This document shows positions 7,600-15,576 of a stretch of 38,545 nt of DNA, piece by piece (the stretch's first letter is position 1; each line of letters opens with the position of its first letter). A program made the position numbers and the translations under genes. The notes beneath the pieces are model-generated. The model searched no databases. It saw only the letters and a list, made by a program, of their open reading frames with translations, and was not told where the DNA came from. The stretch is from Treponema sp. (GTDB taxonomy: Bacteria; Spirochaetota; Spirochaetia; Treponematales; Treponemataceae): contig SFOB01000013.1 in the NCBI GenBank assembly GCA_004554075.1, positions 1 through 38,545 on the forward strand, read 5' to 3'.

Positions 7600-9222
7600 A
7601 TGACAAACAAAAATCCTGAATGGCTTGATAATGCAATTTTTTATGAAATCTATCCCCAGTCTTTCTGTGATTCAAATGGGGACGGAATCGGCGACTTTAA
7701 TGGAATAATTCAAAAGCTTGATTACATCAAAGAGCTTGGCTGTAATGCAATCTGGATGAATCCCTGTTTTGCTTCTCCTTTTGGTGACGCAGGGTATGAT
7801 GTTTCTGATTATTATCTTGCTGCTCCCCGCTACGGAACTAATGAAGATTTAAAAAGGCTTTTTCTTGAGGTTCATAAGCGGGGTATGCATATTCTGCTGG
7901 ACCTTGTTCCAGGTCATACTTCTACCGAGCATAAGTGGTTTAAGGAATCTATGAAGGCCAGCAAAAATGAATACACCGACCGTTATGTATGGACAGATTC
8001 AATCTGGGTAGAGCCTGATGGTATGGCAAGCCTTCGCGGGATTTCTGACAGAGACGGTTCCTGCGCTGTAAACTTTTTTTCTCACCAGCCGGCCTTGAAT
8101 TATGGCTTTTATAAACCGGACCCTGCAAAAAAATGGCAGCAGCCTATGGACGCGCCAGGGCCAAGGGCTACGCTTGAAGAGTTAAAAAACATTATGCGTT
8201 TCTGGCTTGGAATGGGTTGCGACGGATTCCGCGTTGATATGGCTGGCTCTCTTGTAAAGCATGATGAAAACGGAAAGGGCACAATAAAGCTCTGGCAAAA
8301 TGTCCGCGGATTTTTGGATAAGGAATTCCCGGAAGCCGCAATGGTTTCTGAATGGGGCGAACCCGACAAATCTTTGCAGGGCGGCTTTCACATGGATTTT
8401 CTTTTGCACTTTGGACCTTCTCATTACAACGATTTGTTCCGTTGCGTGAATCCATTTTTTGCGGCCAGCGGTAAGGGTGATGTTTTTGAGTTTGTAGAAA
8501 AATATAAAGAAAGCTACCAAAAGGCACGTGCGGATTCTAAGCACAAGGGCCTCATCTGTATTCCGTCCGGTAACCACGATATGGACAGACTTGCCCGCCA
8601 CATCAAGGGTGACAACCTCAAGCTTGCCTTTGCCTTTTTGCTTTCTATGCCGGGTGCGCCTTTTATTTATTACGGAGACGAGATTGGCATGAACTATGTA
8701 GAAAATCTTGTTTCTGTCGAAGGCGGATATGGAAGAACTGGTTCGCGTTCGCCTATGCAGTGGGATTCTTCTACAAACGCGGGCTTTAGTTCGGCGCCGG
8801 CGGAGAAGCTTTATATTCCGCTTGATCCAAGCAACAAACGCCCGACAGTCCAAGCTCAGCAGCAAAATAAAAAATCACTTTATCACGAAATCCAGAAGCT
8901 TATAAAAATCAGGCAGGAACACCCGGCGCTGCAAAGCCGGGGCGAAATTGAATTTATTTTTGCAAAGAAAAATGAATATCCGCTGGCTTATGTGAGAAGC
9001 TGCGCGGGTAAAAATCAGTGTGGCGAAAAAATCCTTGTGATTATAAATCCTTCAGAAAAAGAAGTGTCCTTCCCTTGTGATTTGAAAAAGCTTGGTGGCG
9101 CGTCTGGAGACTCTACCGACCTGCTTAAAAATGCCATTTACACCTTCGGCGGAAAAATCAAACTTGAAGGCAAAAAGATTTTTGTCTCAGGAAAGAGTGC
9201 TGGATTTTTTGCTCTCTTGTAA
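7600..9222 (+). CDS. Alpha-amylase family (GH13) glucosidase, cytoplasmic
   Basis: 540 residues from ATG 7600. That ATG has GGAAGA 4 bases upstream, whereas an in-frame ATG at 7588 has no ribosome binding site. There is no signal peptide, so it probably acts on imported malto- or isomalto-oligosaccharides. The (beta/alpha)8 barrel begins IFYEIYPQSFCDSNGDGIGD. Catalytic residues are Asp213 (GFRVDMA), Glu251 (VSEWGE) and Asp327 (SGNHDMDR). Conserved region I reads DLVPGHTS, with Gly where many GH13 enzymes have Asn. The C-terminus (about 440-540) looks like the usual beta-sandwich. The family covers oligo-1,6-glucosidases, alpha-glucosidases and trehalose-modifying enzymes; exact substrate is not assignable here. 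Its 3' end faces the GNAT gene. Confidence 0.9.
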   Translation: MTNKNPEWLDNAIFYEIYPQSFCDSNGDGIGDFNGIIQKLDYIKELGCNAIWMNPCFASPFGDAGYDVSDYYLAAPRYGTNEDLKRLFLEVHKRGMHILLDLVPGHTSTEHKWFKESMKASKNEYTDRYVWTDSIWVEPDGMASLRGISDRDGSCAVNFFSHQPALNYGFYKPDPAKKWQQPMDAPGPRATLEELKNIMRFWLGMGCDGFRVDMAGSLVKHDENGKGTIKLWQNVRGFLDKEFPEAAMVSEWGEPDKSLQGGFHMDFLLHFGPSHYNDLFRCVNPFFAASGKGDVFEFVEKYKESYQKARADSKHKGLICIPSGNHDMDRLARHIKGDNLKLAFAFLLSMPGAPFIYYGDEIGMNYVENLVSVEGGYGRTGSRSPMQWDSSTNAGFSSAPAEKLYIPLDPSNKRPTVQAQQQNKKSLYHEIQKLIKIRQEHPALQSRGEIEFIFAKKNEYPLAYVRSCAGKNQCGEKILVIINPSEKEVSFPCDLKKLGGASGDSTDLLKNAIYTFGGKIKLEGKKIFVSGKSAGFFALL

Positions 9223-9247
9223 TTAATTTTTCTGTTTATTTTAAGGC

Positions 9248-9718
9248 CTATAAGTCACATTCTATCGTAAACATTTTGAGAGAAAAGCCGTTACGCTCAT
9301 AAAAGCGCATGCCATCCTTATTTTGTGGAAAAACCTGGATACGGAAAAAATCAGCCTTCTTTTCTTTACCGTATTCTTTGGCAGCATTCAAAAGAAGAGT
9401 TCCTGTCCCACGGCTTCGCAATTTTTTTGTGACTACCAGATCTTGAAGATAAATGTTACTCTGTGGCCTGAGGCAGGAAATTTCCTTTGCGTGGGCAAAA
9501 GTTACATGGGCAAAACCAATGACATTGCCGGCATCTTCTGCAACCAGCATTATCTGATTTTCACTTTCGAGAATTTGCTCCAGCTGTTTTGAACGCTGAC
9601 CCTTTTTGCTAAAGACAAAATGTTCCGGCTGATAGAGCACGGCGTCCTCTTCAAGTTCAGTGTAAAGATTTTCCAGAACTTCACTATCTTCTTTTTTAGC
9701 TTTTCGTATTGTAATCAT
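9248..9718 (-). CDS. GNAT family N-acetyltransferase
   Basis: 156 residues. The N-terminus MITIRKAKKEDSEVLENLYTEL is the first strand-helix of the GNAT fold. The acetyl-CoA site is at YLQDLVVTKKLRSRGTGTLLLNAA (about 90-113), with the expected R/Q-x-x-G-x-G/A pattern as RSRGTG, followed by FYERNGF near the C-terminus. It would transfer an acetyl group from acetyl-CoA to an amine; the acceptor is unknown. An AGAGG sequence lies upstream of the ATG. Convergent with the GH13 gene and 64 bp downstream of the HAD gene. Confidence 0.88.
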   Translation of the reverse strand: MITIRKAKKEDSEVLENLYTELEEDAVLYQPEHFVFSKKGQRSKQLEQILESENQIMLVAEDAGNVIGFAHVTFAHAKEISCLRPQSNIYLQDLVVTKKLRSRGTGTLLLNAAKEYGKEKKADFFRIQVFPQNKDGMRFYERNGFSLKMFTIECDL

Positions 9719-9782
9719 TTTTCAGGCACCTCTCAGTTACATGACAAAATAATAACATGGAATGAGCCCTTTTTTCTATAAA

Positions 9783-10406
9783 TTAAAAAATCTCCAAAAG
9801 CTCGAAAAGATTGTTTATGGAGTGGTCAGGTTCTTCTGATTTTGAAAGTGGTTTCTGGAGAGCGCCAAAGCCTTGTTTTATCCAGACGGTTTTAATGCCC
9901 AGAGCTTTTGCCGGAAGGATGTCATTATCAAGGCGGTCGCCTATCATACAGGTTTCTTGTGGTGCACAGTTAGCTTTATCTAATGCATATTCAAAAATTC
10001 GGATATCAGGTTTCATTATCTTGACGTCCCAGGAAGAAATAATATATTTAAAATATTGTAAAAGATCAAAAGCTTCGAGTCTTTCTTTTAAACCGTCCAG
10101 CTGGTTTGCAATTATTCCAAGTTCGTATTTTTGGGAAAGTGCTTTAATTACAGCCGGTGCGTCTTTGTATAATTTTTCGAGTTCTGTACGGTAGGGTGCT
10201 ACTTCCTTAAAACTATATTTGTCTATTAATGTGCGGAATTGTGGCTTGCGGGAAATTGAAGCAATTTCTATTTCATGATAGATATCGGCTGCAGAAAGAC
10301 CAAGATTTTTTGCTTCGTCGGTTTGAGCCTGCTCCCGGCAGCGAGCTTCCCAGACTGCGTCTTCGTTTACAAGTGTGTAACCTACATCAAAAAATAAAAC
10401 TTTCAT
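9783..10406 (-). CDS. HAD superfamily hydrolase
   Basis: 207 residues from ATG 10406. This start overlaps the marR stop as ATGA and has GGAGG 7 bases upstream, so the longer frame from 10430 is rejected. Motif I FFDVGYTLVNED (Asp6, Asp-x-x-x-Thr variant), motif II near GIIANQ, a motif III lysine (KPDIRIFEYAL) and motif IV GDRLDNDILPAKALG are all present, as in phosphoglycolate-phosphatase/haloacid-dehalogenase-like phosphatases with an alpha-helical cap. The probable activity is on a small phosphorylated metabolite; the substrate is unknown. Translationally coupled to the MarR gene and possibly under its control. Confidence 0.88.
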   Translation of the reverse strand: MKVLFFDVGYTLVNEDAVWEARCREQAQTDEAKNLGLSAADIYHEIEIASISRKPQFRTLIDKYSFKEVAPYRTELEKLYKDAPAVIKALSQKYELGIIANQLDGLKERLEAFDLLQYFKYIISSWDVKIMKPDIRIFEYALDKANCAPQETCMIGDRLDNDILPAKALGIKTVWIKQGFGALQKPLSKSEEPDHSINNLFELLEIF

Positions 10407-10852
10407 TTTTCTGCCTCCGCTTCTTTGCAATTTTGAAGTATGCGTATAAGGTAGTTTTCAAAATCTTTGATTTCACCGGTGGAAAAACCTTTGTAAAAAA
10501 GTTTGTTTTGCTGCCTTGAAACCTCTGGGATTTTTGATTTGAAAATTTCATCCTTGCCGGTTCGGGAAATCAGTGTGGCACGCTTGTCGACTGGACTTGG
10601 GATTCTCTTAACGTAGCCGTCTCGTTCCAGACGGTCAATTATTCCGGTGAGCGTCGCTTTGTCCAGGCTTGTTTTTTCTACAAGTTTTTTGATGGGAATA
10701 TTGTCTTCGTTCCATAGGGCAAAAATCACACGACCGCGTGCACCGGCTAAATCTTCCAAACCATTACGGCTCAAAACATCATACCAGACTCGCTGGCTTA
10801 CCTGATGAATTTGTGAGATAAGAGTTCCGCCTTCTGTACGTCCGTTTTTCAT
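10403..10852 (-). CDS. MarR family transcriptional regulator
   Basis: 149 residues, typical MarR length. The winged helix-turn-helix is visible from about 46 to 105: IPIKKLVEKTSLDKATLTGIIDRLERDGYVKRIPSPVDKRA. The wing carries the characteristic Asp-x-Arg (VDKRA) and is followed by long dimerisation helices. MarR dimers usually repress nearby genes and release on binding a ligand or oxidation. A perfect palindrome upstream of the preceding PNPOx-like gene is a candidate operator, suggesting autoregulation of PNPOx-like, marR and HAD as one transcript. The gap to the PNPOx-like stop is 25 bp. Confidence 0.92.
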   Translation of the reverse strand: MKNGRTEGGTLISQIHQVSQRVWYDVLSRNGLEDLAGARGRVIFALWNEDNIPIKKLVEKTSLDKATLTGIIDRLERDGYVKRIPSPVDKRATLISRTGKDEIFKSKIPEVSRQQNKLFYKGFSTGEIKDFENYLIRILQNCKEAEAEK

Positions 10853-10877
10853 AAGTAAACTCCCGGCCTCCCCTTTT

Positions 10878-11366
10878 TTAATTTACCGAAGACACTTGAT
10901 TTATCGGCTGACCAAAATCATGAATTTTTCCACCACCCCAGCAGTGCATAAATTTCGTCGTAAATTTCAAGAGTGTATAATCCGGATCTTTTGCTCCCTT
11001 GTGATAATAAATATACCAGCCGGTCTGCCAGAAATCTACTTTTACAGTCTGATCAGTAACTTCTTCAATTGTACCGATTGAAGAAACTCCCTTGAACTTT
11101 TTTGGAAGAACAAAATAAAGGCAGACATTTTTATTTTCACGAATCTGACGGATCTTTCGAGAGGAAGTATTTGTCGTAAAATAAATAATGAGCGTTTCTC
11201 CATCCACAGAAATTGCCTTGTCTTTAAGCTTTGGATATTTTTTTGGATTTGCAAGATTTAAAAGAGCACGGATTTCCGGGAAACCTTCTGTTTCGTCTTT
11301 TCCAAAGGTTGCAATCTGGGCACATTCAGAGGTCTGAATTATTTTTACAGCGTCTTTGATATTCAT
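10878..11366 (-). CDS. Pyridoxamine 5'-phosphate oxidase-like flavin protein
   Basis: 162 residues of the split-barrel flavin-binding fold found in PNPOx-like and general stress protein 26-like proteins: an N-terminal helix (MNIKDAVKIIQTSECAQIATFG), EIRALLNLANPKKYPKLKD, IYFTTNTSSRKIRQIRENKNVCLYF and KFKGVSSIGTIEEV. It lacks the full set of true PdxH substrate residues as far as can be seen, so it is probably an F420- or FMN-dependent reductase or heme/flavin-binding stress protein. AGGAGTG precedes ATG 11366. First gene before marR and immediately downstream of the palindromic operator. Confidence 0.82.
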   Translation of the reverse strand: MNIKDAVKIIQTSECAQIATFGKDETEGFPEIRALLNLANPKKYPKLKDKAISVDGETLIIYFTTNTSSRKIRQIRENKNVCLYFVLPKKFKGVSSIGTIEEVTDQTVKVDFWQTGWYIYYHKGAKDPDYTLLKFTTKFMHCWGGGKIHDFGQPINQVSSVN

Positions 11367-11384
11367 TTTGTCACTCCTGCATTT

Positions 11385-11402
11385 TAGTTTGTATACAAAC
11401 TA
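11385..11402. promoter_or_regulatory. Candidate MarR operator, perfect 18-bp palindrome
   Basis: TAGTTTGTATACAAACTA reads the same on both strands. It begins 19 bp upstream of the PNPOx-like ATG and overlaps the -10 hexamer of the predicted promoter. The size and symmetry fit MarR-family sites; binding is inferred from position only. Confidence 0.7.
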
Positions 11403-11427
11403 TATTACAAGGATGATTATTTTGCAA
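11399..11427 (-). promoter_or_regulatory. Promoter of the PNPOx-like/marR/HAD operon
   Basis: On the minus strand TTGCAA (11422-11427) and TATAGT (11399-11404) are separated by 17 bp. The -10 hexamer lies partly inside the palindrome 11385-11402, a geometry that suits repression. Confidence 0.55.
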
Positions 11428-11478
11428 GTATTTTGTTCTTCCAGTTTTTTTTCTTCCATCATATAAACTCCAAGAAAA

Positions 11479-11709
11479 TTACAGAAGCGTTTGAAAGCAT
11501 TTTCCAGGGCGGGGTTTGTCAAGCAGGCCGGCATATTCTGAACGGATATAATCATAGTCAACAATCCGGATATGCTGAATAAAATCAAAGCCCAGCTTGA
11601 CCCGCCGGTCGCAATAGAAGCCGTCGATGAATTGCCGGGGAATGCCCGAGCACCCCCAGATATGCACGGCCATTCTCAGGCTACCCCAGACATCCCCAGG
11701 CAACTCCCA
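11479..11709 (-). other. In-frame open extension after the araC-like stop, unrecognised
   Basis: The reading frame of the AraC-like gene continues after its TAG (11710-11712) for about 77 codons to a TAA at 11479. It encodes a plausible protein-like sequence (for example WGCSGIPRQFIDGFYCDRR). I do not recognise any domain. There is no ATG with a ribosome binding site near its start. It may be the remnant of a longer gene, a short unrelated gene starting at TTG or GTG, or chance. The rest of 11403-11478 contains only the promoter above. Confidence 0.25.
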
Positions 11710-12603
11710 CTACCCCTTCTTCCTCACCGGAAGGCAAATCTCGCAGACGTAATCGGCAGCAGACGAATCGCCAGGAAGATAATTTTCGATGTCGTAGTCG
11801 AGGATGCGCTCGTAGTCGGCAGAAGGAAGCCACTCCTTGTAAATCTTATCCCATCCTTCACTGATAGCCTCGCCCGCAGGACCAACGCATTTGAAAACCG
11901 CCCAGGTATAAGCAGGGATGTGTATAATCTCAAAGCCCTCGGGAATCTTGTCGGCATTCACAGAACCATCGGCGGCCACAAGACCTTCAATCTCACTCGC
12001 ACGGCATCCAATTCCATACTTAAAAACATCGCTCTTATCCGCAAGTCCGCCAGGCCCGCTGCCTTGGGCACAAACTCCAAGATAGCCCGGAATCTTTTTC
12101 GTAGCCTCGTTAGAAAAATACTCGTCCCAGAAAGCCGGAATCTCCTGGTCGCTGGTCTCGGCATGAAAATCCTTAGCGTGGACTAACAAATCCAGCTCAT
12201 CCCATTTTTCGATTTTGTACTCCATAATCGTTCCTCCATCAATCGTGATTCGGACAGTGTAACGGTTCATAGATTTGAGCGGGCTACCCTTACGCACCTG
12301 CATGGGAGAAAAGCCGTGGAAGCGTGAAAAAGCCTTGGTAAAGCTCTCGGGCGTTTCGTATCCATATTTCAATGCAATGTCAATTATTTTGCTGTTACCA
12401 TCCGCAAGCTCAAGCCCGGCCAGAGTAAGGCGCCTGTTTCGAATATACTCCGCCGGCGTAATCCCAGTCATAATCGTAAAAGCATGATGAAAATGGAAAG
12501 CCGAAATGTTGACACTCCGAGCCACCTCCAGAAGCCCAATCTCCTCCGTCAGATTTTTTTCCATAAATTCAATCGCGTCATTGATAACCTTTATCCACTC
12601 CAT
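11710..12603 (-). CDS. AraC family regulator with GyrI-like effector domain
   Basis: 297 residues. Two AraC helix-turn-helix motifs lie at the N-terminus (about 8-105): LLEVARSVNISAFHFHHAF and the second ending YGYETPESFTKAFSRFHG, then the conserved SPMQVRKG. The C-terminal half (about 126-295) starts YKIEKWDELDLLVHAKDF and resembles the GyrI/Rob-type small-molecule binding domain, including PAYTWAVFKCVGP and EWLPSADYE. This architecture is common in regulators of drug or metabolite response. AAGGAC lies upstream of ATG 12603. The gene is separated by 51 bp from the upstream phospholipase-like gene and may be the end of that operon or independent. Target genes are unknown. Confidence 0.9.
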   Translation of the reverse strand: MEWIKVINDAIEFMEKNLTEEIGLLEVARSVNISAFHFHHAFTIMTGITPAEYIRNRRLTLAGLELADGNSKIIDIALKYGYETPESFTKAFSRFHGFSPMQVRKGSPLKSMNRYTVRITIDGGTIMEYKIEKWDELDLLVHAKDFHAETSDQEIPAFWDEYFSNEATKKIPGYLGVCAQGSGPGGLADKSDVFKYGIGCRASEIEGLVAADGSVNADKIPEGFEIIHIPAYTWAVFKCVGPAGEAISEGWDKIYKEWLPSADYERILDYDIENYLPGDSSAADYVCEICLPVRKKG

Positions 12604-12654
12604 TTTTCCGTCCTTATGATTTGAAGTATAAATCAGCCCGCCAAATATTTCCTG

Positions 12655-13332
12655 TCATTTCTTGCTAAGTTTTGTCTTAATTACAGGCATCAACTTCCCA
12701 ACAGTCCTCTTCACAAAATCCTCTACCTGCTCCGGAGTAAGATATTTGTAATTTCTGTGAAGGTCGCCGTGATTGCTACTGCGATAATATCCCGTTATGT
12801 ACTGACGGCGGTTTTCAAACGCATCCTTACTGAATATATCCATAAAAACATTTTCATAATTCACTGACTTTTCGTAAATTGAAAAGGCGTGAATATCCAG
12901 ATTCTGCTCAAGATACAAAAAATCTAAATCATACCAGTCGCCTTTTGCAGTCCAGACTAACTTATATTTATCTTCGGCAGCTTCTTTGGGATATGCCTGT
13001 AAAAGCGGCTCATAAACATTGTTGGCCCATTCAATGTCGGTGAGCAAATGAGTGTAGTAACCAAGAAAGAATGAAAAAACTTTTTTATTGTAGGATTTTA
13101 TCAGCTGGTCATTAAAATACTGAGAGGTAAACTTTTCTATATTGATTGTTTTATTCTGCGACTTTTCACTGAAATGAGAGACATCTTTTGGCGGCTGAAA
13201 AACTGTCCAGTCCTCATTTGGAACGCCGCTGTCTGGTGCAATATTTCCCATAACAAAAGCCTGCTCGTCAAGATTTTCAATTTTCTTAAGCAGCTCATCT
13301 GCTACTCTTAAATGTACCATCCAGGATGCCAT
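12655..13332 (-). CDS. Zinc-dependent phospholipase C-like protein
   Basis: 225 residues. MASWMVHLRVADELL, GNIAPDSG, HFSEKS, FFLGYYTHLLTDIEWANNVY and the late SSNHGDLHR match the Zn-dependent phospholipase C / S1-P1-like fold, in which scattered His and Asp residues bind three metals. There is no signal peptide, so this is the intracellular uncharacterised branch rather than a secreted toxin; its substrate is unknown. The start overlaps the preceding pyroglutamyl-peptidase-like gene by 38 bp, so it is translationally linked to it. ATG 13332 is kept because family members begin with a short segment before the Trp-x-x-His. Confidence 0.75.
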   Translation of the reverse strand: MASWMVHLRVADELLKKIENLDEQAFVMGNIAPDSGVPNEDWTVFQPPKDVSHFSEKSQNKTINIEKFTSQYFNDQLIKSYNKKVFSFFLGYYTHLLTDIEWANNVYEPLLQAYPKEAAEDKYKLVWTAKGDWYDLDFLYLEQNLDIHAFSIYEKSVNYENVFMDIFSKDAFENRRQYITGYYRSSNHGDLHRNYKYLTPEQVEDFVKRTVGKLMPVIKTKLSKK

Positions 13333-13813
13333 AGTTTTTTAACTCCTTCATTTTTGAAATAAAAATTTCATCAATATTTTTAAGTGTCGGGATGTGAACG
13401 AAAACTGCTTTCCCTTCAAACTTTTGCAGGGCGTACCAGTAGGCTTCGTTGCACAAATATTGGGCGGGAGTTTCAGAGATTATATTTTCTACTCCATCGC
13501 GTGACAAAGTTTCTGACAACAGTTTTACATCCAGACGCGTCTCACATTTTACTTCATCTTTTTCTGCAAAGCATTCGAGTCTCACACAGTCTTTCAAAGA
13601 CTTATCACAACCAAACATTATTACAAAATCGTAGTTGCCATCAATGGCCTCTATGTCTTTTTTTACGCCTTCAAAGGAATTAGTGAGCAGACAGAAATTC
13701 TTCAGTCCTCCATCTTCCCGCAGAGGAGACTCTTTCAAAAGTTCACTAACCAGTACACACGAAGAGTTTTTCATTCCTTTGAATCCGACAAAAAGGCATT
13801 TCTTATTTTCCAT
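13295..13813 (-). CDS. Pyroglutamyl-peptidase I-like protein (family C15)
   Basis: 172 residues from ATG 13813, which has GGGGA 4 bases upstream; a longer frame from 13837 is rejected. The C15 triad can be placed: Glu80 (CVRLECFAE), Cys121 (SETPAQYLCNEAYWYAL, matching the family's S-x-x-A-x-Y-x-C-N block) and His140 (VFVHIP). The family removes N-terminal pyroglutamate from peptides. This copy is shorter than the usual ~215 residues and diverged around the substrate pocket, so activity on pyroglutamate is uncertain. It overlaps the adenosine-deaminase-like gene by 11 bp and the phospholipase-like gene by 38 bp. Confidence 0.75.
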   Translation of the reverse strand: MENKKCLFVGFKGMKNSSCVLVSELLKESPLREDGGLKNFCLLTNSFEGVKKDIEAIDGNYDFVIMFGCDKSLKDCVRLECFAEKDEVKCETRLDVKLLSETLSRDGVENIISETPAQYLCNEAYWYALQKFEGKAVFVHIPTLKNIDEIFISKMKELKNYGILDGTFKSSR

Positions 13814-14759
13814 AAATTCCCCGACAGCGAATCTCATCTAACTGTTCCGGCGTCAAAGTTCCGGCCTCATACAATCTAAGATATTCCTGTTCTACAGAAG
13901 AATCAAAAACAAGGAGGTCATCTGTATTGATGGTAACAGGCACTCCATTTTCAACAAGGATTTTTATAGGATGCTCGTCGTAACTGTTAGCGTAGCCTAA
14001 CATAATATTACTTGTAGGACATACATTCAAAGTAATTTTTCTATCAGCCAGTAGCTTCATAACTCTTGGCGAATTAGCGGCATTTATTCCATGATGCACT
14101 TCATCAAGTCCCAGAGTTTCAATTGCAGATTCAACATCTTCGGCACTTCCGCTTTCACCAACATGCATGCGTTTTTTTATATGATATTTTTCGGCAACCT
14201 TGTAAAGGGGAATATAATCAGAAAAAGGCTTGTAGCCTTCACCACAGCAAACGTCCATTGATTTAAAATATCTGCTGGCAAAATATTTTTCGGCTAGCTC
14301 AACACTCACTCCAACATCAGCATAAGATGCGAAAGCAAGCTCCGGCTCATAAACTGCATCAGGGCAATATTTTTCACGAAGCTTATCCCAGTATTTTGCA
14401 AAGTTTTCTACGCCGCCAAAATCTTCTATATCAGTGTCAGAGAAACTCGGTGCAAATCGGGCAAGATGATTACGCTGGGCCTCGGCAAAGCAGCCTTCCC
14501 GTCGAAGGTTCAAAGCATCATGCGCGCGGCAATAATCTCTGATTGCGCCAACATACCAGTTCTGCATTCCCATAAGCCCGTCAAACTTTTCTGGCGGAGG
14601 CGGAAAATCGTGATTCAGTTTTTCCGAAAGCCACTGCCTTCTGCAGCCACGCCCAAGATGATTGTGTAAATCACTTTTTGGAATTGTGAGAAGGGTCTTT
14701 GTATCATGATTTTTAAGTGCCTTTATAAAATCTTCTGAAAACTTATCTGACATGTTCAC
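13803..14759 (-). CDS. Adenosine deaminase-like amidohydrolase
   Basis: 318 residues (GTG start at 14759 with AAGGA 5 bases upstream; ATG 14753 is an alternative). All expected metal and catalytic residues are visible: His32 and His34 (SDLHNHLGRG), His199 and Glu202 (MHVGESG), His222 or His223 (EVHHGI) and Asp280 (INTDDL). The family hydrolytically deaminates adenosine or related 6-aminopurines; some members act on other nucleosides. It is preceded by a methyltransferase gene at 22 bp and overlaps the pyroglutamyl-peptidase-like gene, so it lies in the middle of a five-gene operon. Substrate identity is open. Confidence 0.85.
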   Translation of the reverse strand: MNMSDKFSEDFIKALKNHDTKTLLTIPKSDLHNHLGRGCRRQWLSEKLNHDFPPPPEKFDGLMGMQNWYVGAIRDYCRAHDALNLRREGCFAEAQRNHLARFAPSFSDTDIEDFGGVENFAKYWDKLREKYCPDAVYEPELAFASYADVGVSVELAEKYFASRYFKSMDVCCGEGYKPFSDYIPLYKVAEKYHIKKRMHVGESGSAEDVESAIETLGLDEVHHGINAANSPRVMKLLADRKITLNVCPTSNIMLGYANSYDEHPIKILVENGVPVTINTDDLLVFDSSVEQEYLRLYEAGTLTPEQLDEIRCRGIYGK

Positions 14760-14781
14760 TGTATTCCTTTATCCTCATAGC

Positions 14782-15576
14782 CTAAAAGAAACTTGCCTTC
14801 CTGCAGCAAAACATTCCATATTCTTTTGGAACTGTCAGGATTCCATTTACAACATGCTTTGCAAGCACCTCGCGGATTTCTTCCTTTGGCACGGAGCTCA
14901 AACTTGTCATGCTGGAAAGCGAATAAATATATTCAACCAGATCATCAAGATTAGTCACTGCGAGAGAATCTTCATAATTTAGTCTCTGCACTTCAGAAAA
15001 AAATGGCTCAAGAATTTCTTTTCCATTTTGCAGGGTGAAATTTTTATTGGCATTATCTTCAACACCATAAGCATTCAGAGCCTTGCAAAGAAATTCCATA
15101 ATTCCGTGCTCGCCAAAAGTTGCACAGTAAAAAGCACCACCCTTTTTCAAAACACGCTGAACTTCGGCCAGTCCGCGATTCATATCCGGCACATGATAGA
15201 GCATCATATTTGCAATCACAACGTCAAAGCTTTCATCATCAAAAGGAATGTTCTGAATATCAATAACGCGGTATTCAAGGCCGGCGCAGTCTCCGAGATT
15301 TGCTTTTGCATTTTCCAGCATGCCTTCAGAAAAATCAGAGAGAACAAGTCTGTCACAAGCCTTGATTAAATCCTCCTGCCCCTTCCACATGTCGCCGGTT
15401 CCGCAGCCCAGTTCAAGAACCTTCAGCCCCTGCGAGATTTTATAATTCGAAAAAATCCAGTTACCGAAGCCCATTTTATTTGTAGAATATTTTTGATGAA
15501 TCGAAATGCGGGTATTCAGATTTCCCGCGTTTGCATACTGCTCTTTTACATCTTTCTGATTATTAATTGTGCTCAT
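14782..15576 (-). CDS. Class I SAM-dependent methyltransferase (second of pair)
   Basis: 264 residues. Motif I is VLELGCGTGDMW (about 52-63). The acidic motif II is LVLSDFSEGML, motif III region IPFDDESFDVVIANMMLYHV (about 107-126) and post-motif RVLKKGGAFYCATFGEHG. The fold matches UbiE/methyltransferase-11 proteins. The acceptor is unknown. Its ATG overlaps the stop of the preceding methyltransferase as ATGA, so the two are co-translated. Both are small-molecule-type methyltransferases and they are not close duplicates of each other. Confidence 0.9.
   Translation of the reverse strand: MSTINNQKDVKEQYANAGNLNTRISIHQKYSTNKMGFGNWIFSNYKISQGLKVLELGCGTGDMWKGQEDLIKACDRLVLSDFSEGMLENAKANLGDCAGLEYRVIDIQNIPFDDESFDVVIANMMLYHVPDMNRGLAEVQRVLKKGGAFYCATFGEHGIMEFLCKALNAYGVEDNANKNFTLQNGKEILEPFFSEVQRLNYEDSLAVTNLDDLVEYIYSLSSMTSLSSVPKEEIREVLAKHVVNGILTVPKEYGMFCCRKASFF

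Noticed and set aside
8182..8865. 227-codon open frame on the minus strand inside the GH13 gene
   Set aside because: It is antisense to a gene with all catalytic motifs, has basic low-quality composition and no ribosome binding site.
11572..12186. 204-codon plus-strand frame opposite the araC-like gene
   Set aside because: It is a shadow of the AraC/GyrI coding sequence, with no recognisable domain and no start signal.
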